A program made the translations under genes and the position numbers. From Amycolatopsis vancoresmycina (GTDB lineage: Bacteria > Actinomycetota > Actinomycetes > Mycobacteriales > Pseudonocardiaceae), in the NCBI RefSeq assembly GCF_000716785.1, contig NZ_JNYY01000032.1, positions 1-64,000 on the forward strand: a DNA stretch of 64,000 nucleotides, in the 5' to 3' direction. The number at the start of each line of letters is the position of its first letter. Position 1 is the first letter of the stretch. This document shows, in pieces, positions 57,607 to 64,000 of this stretch. Below the pieces are notes generated by a model, which had not been told where the DNA came from, did no database searches, and saw only the letters and a program-made list of their open reading frames with translations.

Positions 57607-59856
57607 TCAGACCACCGCGAGCAGCCAGCGGAGGTTGGGGCTCCCGTCGTCGGACCACACCTTGAGCGGGGACCCCGACGGCACGTTCCCGCCGCTGTCG
57701 AGGACCAGCCCAGTCACCCGGTTGGCGATGACGTGCACCCCGCCGCCGGTGTCGGTGACGGTCCACTGCTGGCTCGGCGCCCCGGTGTACGGCGACTGCA
57801 CGGGGTTGCCGCCCGCCGCGGTGGCACCGGCGCCGTCGATCACGAACCCGTTGGTGCGGTTGGTGAGCTTGACGAACCCGTCACCGGCGTCTTCGATGCC
57901 GAACTGCAGGTTGGGGCTGTCGTCCGGGGTCCAGACCTTCAGCCGGCTGCCCGCCGCGACCGCGCCGCCGCCGTCCACCGCCAGTCCGCTGGTGACGTTG
58001 ACGACCCGGAACCACCGGGCCGGGTCGAACGCCACGCGCAGCGAGACGATCGCGGACGGACGCACGTCCGGCGTGGCCGCGAGGAACCGGCTCGGCGTCC
58101 CGGTGAAGTCGTCGGCCGGGTAGCCGAGCACCTGGTAGCCGTCGCCGGGCCAGATCGCGGAAACCGGCTTCGCCAACGCGGCCTTCAGCTGGGCCGCGGT
58201 GTAGCCGCCGATCCCCAGTGCCGCGCTCGCGCCGCGGAAGCCGCGGCCGGCGAACACCTTCGCGCCGGACGCGGGGCCCACCGCCGGGATCCTGCCCGCG
58301 AACGTCAGCTTCAGCACGTAGGCGGGCGAGTCGTACGGCTTGGCCGGAAGGGTGACGTGCAGGGCGGTGGCGTCCTGGGTGTACTTCAGCGCACCGGGCG
58401 CGCCGAGCAGTTCGACGCGCTTCAGGCTGCCCAGGTCGATCCGCTTTGCGGACAGGGTGGTGAGGTCCGCGGTGGCCCCGGGCCAGGCCAGCACGGTCGC
58501 GTAGAGGACGCGGCTCGCCTTGTCGCGGGTGAACCGGAAGTCCTTGGCCGTGCCCACCTTCGGCGAGACGAACGAGCCGCCGCCCATCTTGGTCGGGCCC
58601 TCGCCGTAGACGTCCCAGACCCGCGTCGCGTAGATCGACTCGCCGACGCGCCCGAGGTAGGTGCCGAAGTCCGCGAGGACCGCGCGCTGCTCGGCCGGGA
58701 TCGTGCCCGCCAGCGTCGGCGAGATGTTGAGCAGCATGTTGCCGCCCTTGCTGACCCGGTCGATCAGCGCGTGGAGCATCTGCGTGCTCGAGTAGTAGCC
58801 GATGCCCTGGGTGTAGCTCCAGCTGCTGCTGGAGATCGCGTCGTCGGTGAGCCAGTACGGCGTGACGATGTCGGCCGGGCCGCCGCGTTCGTAGTCCGCG
58901 ACCTCGCCGTGGGTCGTGAACCCGTGGTCGAAGTGCTTGAACGTCGCAACGACGTCCTTGCCCCAGTTTTCGGCCTGGTTGTAGTAGTAGGCCAGGAATT
59001 CGAGGCGCTGCTGCTCCCCCACCGCGCACGGGCCGCTGTTGAAGCAGTAGCCGGGCGAGTTCAGCGAGAAGTCCTGCCAGAGGATGTCGGGCTTCGCGCG
59101 GTCGATCACCTCCTTGAGCTTGGCCAGCCAGAGCGCGTCTTCCTCGGCGCGCGGCAACTGGCCGTACAGCTTGCGCAGGCTCGGGGTGCGCTGGGGCGGC
59201 GCGAAATCGTAGAAGCCGTTGTAGTTGAACGCGTGGTGCATCGCGACCAGCAGCTTCAGGCCCTGCCCGCGGATCGCGTCGGTGAACAGCTCCAGCAGGT
59301 CGAGGTGCGGGCCGCGCGCGACCGAGTTCCACTCGTTGACCTTGCTGTCCCACATCGAAAAGCCGTCGTGGTGCTCGGCGACCGGGCCGGCGAACTTCGC
59401 TCCGGACGCCTTGACCACCCGCGCCCACTCCTCCGGGTCGAACTGCCCGCCGCGGGAGACGAGCTTCGGGGCGAACTGGACCGGGTTCCCGGCGGCGTCG
59501 GTGCCGCCGTCGATGAACCGGTCGTAGCCCCATTCGCGGGGATCGCCGTAGGTCGCCTTGTGGTGCTTGTTCTCGCCGCTGTCCGGGACGTACATGTTCC
59601 GGCCGTACCACTCGCTGCCGAACTCCGGGGTGGTGAACGCACCCCAATGCCAGTAGACGCCGAACTTGGCGTCCTGGAACCACTCCGGCGCGGGCGGGTG
59701 CGCGTCCACCGAAGGCCAGGTGGGTTCGTACCGCTCGCACGGCGCCGCGGCGGCCGCCGGGCCGGCCAGAGCCGGTGGCACCACCGCCGCGGCGAGCCCG
59801 GCTGCGGCAAGAGCGCCGAACCGGCGGCGCGACAACGGATTCTGGGCAGGGGGCAT
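57607..59856 (-). CDS. Secreted GH29 alpha-L-fucosidase with crystallin-like and ricin-type modules
   Basis: A 749-residue Tat-type precursor (SRRRFGALAAAGLAAAVVPP). The GH29 catalytic domain (about 45-450) shows KFGVYWHWGAFTTPEFGSEW, AEHHDGFSMWDSKVNEW (160-176) and ILWQDFSLNSPGY with nucleophile D262. About 490-575 (AKVFAGRGFRGASAALGIGG, YTAAQLKAAL) resembles a beta/gamma-crystallin-like module, and 585-749 is a ricin-type beta-trefoil with QxW-like repeats (GIEDAGDGFVKLTNRTNGFV, QQWTVTDTGGG). GAGGAG seven bases before ATG 59856. It should release fucose outside the cell for the ABC system encoded next to it. Confidence 0.9.
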   Translation of the reverse strand: MPPAQNPLSRRRFGALAAAGLAAAVVPPALAGPAAAAAPCERYEPTWPSVDAHPPAPEWFQDAKFGVYWHWGAFTTPEFGSEWYGRNMYVPDSGENKHHKATYGDPREWGYDRFIDGGTDAAGNPVQFAPKLVSRGGQFDPEEWARVVKASGAKFAGPVAEHHDGFSMWDSKVNEWNSVARGPHLDLLELFTDAIRGQGLKLLVAMHHAFNYNGFYDFAPPQRTPSLRKLYGQLPRAEEDALWLAKLKEVIDRAKPDILWQDFSLNSPGYCFNSGPCAVGEQQRLEFLAYYYNQAENWGKDVVATFKHFDHGFTTHGEVADYERGGPADIVTPYWLTDDAISSSSWSYTQGIGYYSSTQMLHALIDRVSKGGNMLLNISPTLAGTIPAEQRAVLADFGTYLGRVGESIYATRVWDVYGEGPTKMGGGSFVSPKVGTAKDFRFTRDKASRVLYATVLAWPGATADLTTLSAKRIDLGSLKRVELLGAPGALKYTQDATALHVTLPAKPYDSPAYVLKLTFAGRIPAVGPASGAKVFAGRGFRGASAALGIGGYTAAQLKAALAKPVSAIWPGDGYQVLGYPADDFTGTPSRFLAATPDVRPSAIVSLRVAFDPARWFRVVNVTSGLAVDGGGAVAAGSRLKVWTPDDSPNLQFGIEDAGDGFVKLTNRTNGFVIDGAGATAAGGNPVQSPYTGAPSQQWTVTDTGGGVHVIANRVTGLVLDSGGNVPSGSPLKVWSDDGSPNLRWLLAVV

Positions 59857-59885
59857 CGTTGCACTCCTCTGAGGGTGGCGGGGAG

Positions 59886-60734
59886 CTATCCGGAAACCAG
59901 GCGGTGCAGCAGATCCGGCGGCACCTCGCGGCGGAAGGCCGCGAGGTTCGCCCGCAGCTGGGCGGCGCTCGTGACGCCGGCCAGCACGGAGGTGACGGCG
60001 GGATGGGCGGCCGCGAACGCCAGCGCGCACGCCGCCAGGTCGTAGCCCGCCTCCGCGGCGACGTCCCGCATGCGCCGGGCGCGGGCCAGCACCTCCGGCG
60101 CGGCCGGGGCGTAGTCGAACCAGGCGCCGGGCCGGGGATCGATGAGCAGGCCGGAGTTGAACACCCCGCCCAGCACCACGCCGACCCCGCGCTCGCCGCA
60201 GAGGTCGAGCAGGCGCTCGCCGCTGCGGTCGAGCAGCGTGTAGCGGCCGGCGAGCAGCACGACGTCGACGTCGAGCCGTTCGACGAACCGCGCGGGCATC
60301 TCCCACTGGTTCATCCCGACGCCGATCGCGGAAACCACGCCTTCGTCGCGCAGGCGGCACAGCTCCGGCCACGCCGCTGTCGCGGCTTCCTCTTCGTGGT
60401 CGTCGGGGTCGTGCAGGTAGACGAGGTCGACGCGGTCGAGGCCGAGGCGGCCGAGACTGCCCTCGATCCCCCGGCGCACAGCGTCCGCGGAGAAGTCGAA
60501 GAAGCAGCCGCCGCCGGCGAGCGTCCGGCCGACCTTCGTCGACACCGCGAACGGACCCGGGGGAAGGGCCCGGCCGAGCCGGCGCTCGGCCAGCCCGGAC
60601 CCGTAGTAGGGCGCGGTGTCGAAGTACCGGACCCCGGCGGCGGCCGCCGCGGTGACGACCTCCGCGGCGGCCTCGTCGCCGACCTCGCCGAAGACGTTGC
60701 CCAGGCCCGCGGTGCCCAGGCCGAGGTCCGCCAT
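59886..60734 (-). CDS. Aldo/keto reductase, L-fucose/D-threo-aldose dehydrogenase-like
   Basis: A 282-residue AKR: GTAGLGNVFGEVGDEAAAEV, RYFDTAPYYGSGLAERRLGR (catalytic Asp and Tyr), VSTKVGRTLAGGG (Lys), VDLVYLHDPDDHEEE (His) and VTSVLAGVTSAAQL. This sequence style is that of fucose or aldose dehydrogenases. ATG 60734 overlaps the permease stop (TGATG). It would oxidise the imported sugar to the lactone, the first step of non-phosphorylative fucose breakdown, which fits the fucosidase beside it. Confidence 0.85.
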   Translation of the reverse strand: MADLGLGTAGLGNVFGEVGDEAAAEVVTAAAAAGVRYFDTAPYYGSGLAERRLGRALPPGPFAVSTKVGRTLAGGGCFFDFSADAVRRGIEGSLGRLGLDRVDLVYLHDPDDHEEEAATAAWPELCRLRDEGVVSAIGVGMNQWEMPARFVERLDVDVVLLAGRYTLLDRSGERLLDLCGERGVGVVLGGVFNSGLLIDPRPGAWFDYAPAAPEVLARARRMRDVAAEAGYDLAACALAFAAAHPAVTSVLAGVTSAAQLRANLAAFRREVPPDLLHRLVSG

Positions 60735-61759
60735 CAGGTCTGCCGCTTGCCGCTGGTGATGCGGGACATCACCAGCGCGATGAGGATGATCGCGCCGTTG
60801 AGCGCGCCGATCCACTGCGCGGGCACGCCGGCCAGGGTGAGCACGTTCTGGATCATGTACAGCAGCAGGATCCCGGTGAACGCGCCGAAGAGCGTGCCCC
60901 GGCCGCCGTTGAGGCTCACCCCGCCGATCACGGCGGCGGCGAACACCGTGAAGATGTAGCCGTTGCCCTGCGCCGCGGCGACCGACGCGAGCCGCCCCGA
61001 GAGCAGCAGGCCGCCGAGCGCGGCCAGGACGCTGGCGCCGATCAGCACGATCCACACGATCCGGTCGGTCCGGATGCCCGCGGCCTTCGCCGCGTCCTCG
61101 TTGCCGCCGATGGCGTACAGGCTGCGGCCGAACCGCGTGTAGCCGAGCAGGACGATCCCGCCGGCGAACAGCAGCACGCAGATCCAGATCGACGCCGGGA
61201 TCCCGGCCCACAGCGTAGTGCCGAGGTAGAGCATCGAATCGGACATGCCGAAGAACGTCTGGCCACCGGAGATGCCGGTGAGCAGGCCGCGCAGGACGAT
61301 GAGCATGCCGAGGGTGACGACGAACCCGCTCAGCCCGAACCGGACGATCAGCAGGGCGTTGAGCGCGCCGACGACGACCCCGACGAGGAGGACGACCGGG
61401 ACCCCGGTCCAGGACGGCAGCAGCCCGAGGGAATGGCCGCCCTCGATCGTCAGCCAGGCCGCCACGCCGGGGGCGAGCCCGAACGTCGATTCCAGCGACA
61501 GGTCCATCTTGCCGACGACCAGGACCATCGTCTGGGCGAGCACCAGCAGCGCGATCTCCGACATCGTCTGCAGGATGTTGATCACGTTGTCGTACTGGAG
61601 GAACACCGGGTTCACCAGCTGGCCGACGACGGCGATCGCGATGATCCCCGGCACGAGCGCGAAGTCGCGCAGGCGGGCCAGTGCGATCCGCCGGGGCGGC
61701 CGGGCGGTGCCGGGTGCGGTCCGCGGCGGGACGTCCACCGCGGCGGGGCTTTCAGGCAT
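60734..61759 (-). CDS. Sugar ABC transporter permease (RbsC-like)
   Basis: A 341-residue membrane protein: LVLAQTMVLVVGKMDLSLES, ALNALLIVRFGLSGFVVTLG, LYAIGGNEDAAKAAGIRTDR, VIGGVSLNGGRGTLFGAFTG, about eight to ten helices. The start (ATG 61759) overlaps the ATPase gene by eight bases. Channel component of the sugar importer. Confidence 0.92.
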   Translation of the reverse strand: MPESPAAVDVPPRTAPGTARPPRRIALARLRDFALVPGIIAIAVVGQLVNPVFLQYDNVINILQTMSEIALLVLAQTMVLVVGKMDLSLESTFGLAPGVAAWLTIEGGHSLGLLPSWTGVPVVLLVGVVVGALNALLIVRFGLSGFVVTLGMLIVLRGLLTGISGGQTFFGMSDSMLYLGTTLWAGIPASIWICVLLFAGGIVLLGYTRFGRSLYAIGGNEDAAKAAGIRTDRIVWIVLIGASVLAALGGLLLSGRLASVAAAQGNGYIFTVFAAAVIGGVSLNGGRGTLFGAFTGILLLYMIQNVLTLAGVPAQWIGALNGAIILIALVMSRITSGKRQT

Positions 61760-63251
61760 CGAGGTCGACTCCTTCCATGGCGGCCACGACCTCGCGGTCC
61801 TGCCAGCCGGCGGGGATTTCGGTGACGAGCCGGCCGTGCACCACGACCAGCAGCCGGTCGCACAGGCGCAGGTCGTCGAGTTCGTCCGAGGCGATCAGCA
61901 CCGCGGTGCCCGCCGCGGCGGCCTCGGCGACCTTGCCCAGGAGGAACTCCTTGGACCGCACGTCGACGCCGGCGGTGGGGGTGATCAGCACGAGCAGGCG
62001 CGGGTCGCCCGCCAGTGCCCTGGCCATGACCACCTTCTGCTGGTTGCCGCCGGACAGCGCGGACACCGGCAGCTCCGGGCCCGGCGTCTTCACCGCCAGC
62101 CGGGTGATCATCGTCCCGGCGAGGCGGTCGCGCAGGCCGGAGCGGACGAAGATGCCCGGCCCGAGCCGGTCCATGACGCTCATCGTGGTGTTGTCCGCAA
62201 TGGACATCTCGGGCACGAAACCCTGGTGGTGGCGGTCTTCCGGGACGAACCCGACGCCCGCGGCGAGCGCCGACGGGACGTCGCCGGGCCGGGGCCGCCG
62301 GTCCCCGACGACGACCGTGCCGGAGGTGGGTTTGCGCAGCCCGGCGAGGGCCTCGGCGAGCTCGGTCTTGCCGCTGCTGCCGGAGCCCGCCAGCCCGACG
62401 ACCTCGCCCGGCGCGATGTCGAAGGAGACGTCCTCGAAGTGCGGGGCGAGGGTCAAGCCGTTCACGCGGAGCACGGGTTCGGCGCCGCGGCGGACCGAGG
62501 ACGCCCGTTCCTTCACGGTGACGGCGTTCTCGCCGGTCATCGCGGCGACGAGGTCGGCCTTCGGCAGCTCGGCGACCGGGGCGGTGAGGACGTGCCGGGC
62601 GTCGCGGTACACCGTCACCGTGTCGCAGATTTCGTACACCTCCTGGAGGTGGTGGCTGATGAACAGGAAGGTGACGCCCTGGCGCTGCAGCTCGGCGACG
62701 TGCCCGAACAGCCGGGTGATGGCGGCCCCGTCGAGCTGCGCGGTCGGCTCGTCGAGGATGACGAACCGGGCGCCGAACGACAGGGCCCGGGCGATCTCGA
62801 CGAACTGCCGCTGTTCGACGCTCAGCTCCCGGGCCGGCCGGTGCACGTCGACGGCCACCGACCAGCGCTCCAGGAGCTCGGCGGCCGAGCGGCGCAGCGC
62901 GGCCCAGCGGACGAACCCGCCGCGGGTCTCCTGCCGGTTGAGGAACAGGTTCTCCGCCACCGACAGGTCGGGGATGATCGTCGACCGCTGGTACACGCAC
63001 GCCACCCGGGACCGCCAGCCGTCCCGGTCGGCCAGGGCCGGGACCGGTTCCCCGTTCAGCCGCACGGTGCCGGCGTCCGGCTCGGTGAGTCCGGTGAGGA
63101 CGGACACCAGGGTCGACTTGCCGGCCCCGTTGCGCCCGACCAGGGCGTGCGTCTGTCCGGGGAGGACGGTCAGGTCGGCGTGGTCCAGCGCCACGGTGGC
63201 GCCGTAGCGCTTGACCACCCCGCGTGCCTCGACGACCGGCACGGTGCTCAT
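61752..63251 (-). CDS. Sugar ABC transporter ATPase with two nucleotide-binding domains (RbsA-like)
   Basis: A 499-residue protein. Domain 1: Walker A GRNGAGKST (39-47), LSVEQRQFVEIARAL, Walker B FVILDEPT. Domain 2: degenerate P-loop GSGSSGKTE (289-297), intact LSGGNQQ (399-405) and Walker B LLVLITPTAGVD (419-430), in which the usual DEPT acidic pair is ITPT. The first domain should drive transport; loss of the second glutamate is more than is usual. AGAGGAAG before ATG 63251. Follows the binding-protein gene. Confidence 0.9.
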   Translation of the reverse strand: MSTVPVVEARGVVKRYGATVALDHADLTVLPGQTHALVGRNGAGKSTLVSVLTGLTEPDAGTVRLNGEPVPALADRDGWRSRVACVYQRSTIIPDLSVAENLFLNRQETRGGFVRWAALRRSAAELLERWSVAVDVHRPARELSVEQRQFVEIARALSFGARFVILDEPTAQLDGAAITRLFGHVAELQRQGVTFLFISHHLQEVYEICDTVTVYRDARHVLTAPVAELPKADLVAAMTGENAVTVKERASSVRRGAEPVLRVNGLTLAPHFEDVSFDIAPGEVVGLAGSGSSGKTELAEALAGLRKPTSGTVVVGDRRPRPGDVPSALAAGVGFVPEDRHHQGFVPEMSIADNTTMSVMDRLGPGIFVRSGLRDRLAGTMITRLAVKTPGPELPVSALSGGNQQKVVMARALAGDPRLLVLITPTAGVDVRSKEFLLGKVAEAAAAGTAVLIASDELDDLRLCDRLLVVVHGRLVTEIPAGWQDREVVAAMEGVDLDA

Positions 63252-63279
63252 GCTTCGCTTCCTCTCCGCGGGAGTGGGG

Positions 63280-63356
63280 GCTGCCGGCTGATGTCGCGAA
63301 TGACTCATTCGGGACGTGGGAGGTCTCCAATGAGTCATTCGCGACCTCGGCAGCCG
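63280..63356. repeat. Long inverted repeat with GAATGACTCATTC cores
   Basis: GTCGCGAATGACTCATT (63293-63309) and its exact complement AATGAGTCATTCGCGAC (63329-63345) flank a 19-base loop; outer GCTGCCG arms extend it. It is between the binding-protein gene (stop 63372) and the ATPase gene start (63251) within the operon. It may be a transcript hairpin for differential expression or a regulator site; the short core is itself a dyad. Confidence 0.7.
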
Positions 63357-63371
63357 GGGCTACCGGGCGCG

Positions 63372-64000
63372 TCAGCTCTTGCTGTTGCCCCAGAGGGACT
63401 GGTCGTCGACCTTGACGCTGTTCACCGGCCCGAACGTGGCGCCGTCCGCGGTGACCAGCGGCGCGGCCAGCTGGTCCTCCATCAGGCCGTCGCGGACCTG
63501 GATGATGGTGCTGTCGTGGTCGGTCTTGCCCGCCGTGGGTGTCTTGCCGGCGATGGCGTCCTTGACGTACTGCAGGGCCCACTTGGCGAACAGGTCCGCG
63601 GGCTGGGACACCGTCGCGTCCATCTCGCCCGACCGGATCTTGGCGAGTTCCTCGGGGATGCCGTCGTTGGACACGATGAACACGTGCTTCGGGTCGCTCG
63701 CCGGCACCGCCAGGCCGCGCTGCTTGAGCAGCTGCAGCGTGCCGGAGAGGGCGAAGCTGGACTGCATGTAGACGCCCTTGATGTCCGGGTTCGCGGTCAG
63801 CCGCGTCTGCAGCTTCTGGGCCGCGGTGTTGGCGTCCCAGTTGGTCGCCTCGCCGAAGACGGTGACACCCGGGAAGTTCTTCTTCATGCAGTCGTTGAAG
63901 GCTTCGGTGCGGTCGCGGCCGTTGATCGAGGCGAGGTCGCCCTGCAGCATGACGACCTTGCCCTTGCCGCCGAGCTTGGTGCCGAGGAACTGGCAGGCCT
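63372..64000 (-). CDS. Sugar ABC transporter substrate-binding protein, 5' truncated by window edge
   Basis: The frame reads from the right edge (ACQFLGTKLGGKGKVVMLQG) through DRTEAFNDCMKKNFPGVTVF, NPDIKGVYMQSSFALSGTL, VFIVSNDGIPEELAKIRSGE and DATVSQPADLFAKWAL to the stop at 63372. This is the Rbs/Mgl-type periplasmic sugar-binding fold (ATVSQ motif). The N-terminus and signal peptide lie outside the window. It heads the operon with the permease, AKR and fucosidase and is the recognition component for the sugar. Confidence 0.9.
   Translation of the reverse strand, partial: ACQFLGTKLGGKGKVVMLQGDLASINGRDRTEAFNDCMKKNFPGVTVFGEATNWDANTAAQKLQTRLTANPDIKGVYMQSSFALSGTLQLLKQRGLAVPASDPKHVFIVSNDGIPEELAKIRSGEMDATVSQPADLFAKWALQYVKDAIAGKTPTAGKTDHDSTIIQVRDGLMEDQLAAPLVTADGATFGPVNSVKVDDQSLWGNSKS

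Overview
The window is very GC-rich actinobacterial DNA with third-codon G/C bias, many GTG starts, dense 1-4 bp gene overlaps and many TetR/SDR/acyl-CoA genes. Protein resemblance and the intergenic palindromes suggest Amycolatopsis or another Pseudonocardiaceae; that assignment is an inference. No rRNA, tRNA, CRISPR array, insertion sequence or phage gene was seen.

1-5.8 kb: a VOC protein (cut by the left edge) and a TetR regulator, divergent from an SDR; then a TetR-controlled operon of acyl-CoA dehydrogenase, aminoglycoside-phosphotransferase-like kinase and SDR. 5.8-26.9 kb: a large CoA-dependent catabolic region. Three minus-strand operons (substrate-binding protein to MBL hydrolase; enoyl-CoA hydratase to TetR; LivH/LivMGF/acyl-CoA dehydrogenase) and a divergent SDR/alcohol dehydrogenase pair share a palindromic operator-like site, TGAACTNAGTTCA, at four starts. 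The likely plan is ABC import of an organic acid, CoA activation, beta-oxidation-like steps and thiolytic or aldolytic cleavage, all under one TetR repressor. The substrate is unknown. Two kinase plus acyl-CoA dehydrogenase pairs resemble the 4-hydroxyacyl-CoA pathway (LvaA/LvaC, ACAD10/11).

26.9-39.3 kb: small unknown genes, then a phosphate-uptake locus (pstC-pstA-pstB and three PstS-like exported proteins, none an obvious lipoprotein) with a sortase-fold protein that has lost its catalytic residues. Small genes follow, including a 59-residue secreted peptide ending in two copies of PDEMGYN.

39.5-52.6 kb: a large LuxR-type ATPase regulator, a DUF6328-like membrane protein, an HxlR/hydrolase divergent pair, four luciferase-like flavin monooxygenases with a signal-less substrate-binding protein, and an ECF sigma operon ending in a degenerate serine-hydrolase-fold lipoprotein.

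52.6-64 kb: carbohydrate catabolism. An enolase-superfamily dehydratase, a 3-hydroxyisobutyrate-dehydrogenase-like enzyme and an iron alcohol dehydrogenase lie beside an IclR regulator; then a GntR regulator and an operon of sugar ABC transporter, aldo/keto reductase and secreted GH29 alpha-L-fucosidase, cut by the right edge.

Four copies of a roughly 40-46 bp near-perfect palindrome sit at the 3' ends of operons and look like a sequence-conserved terminator family.
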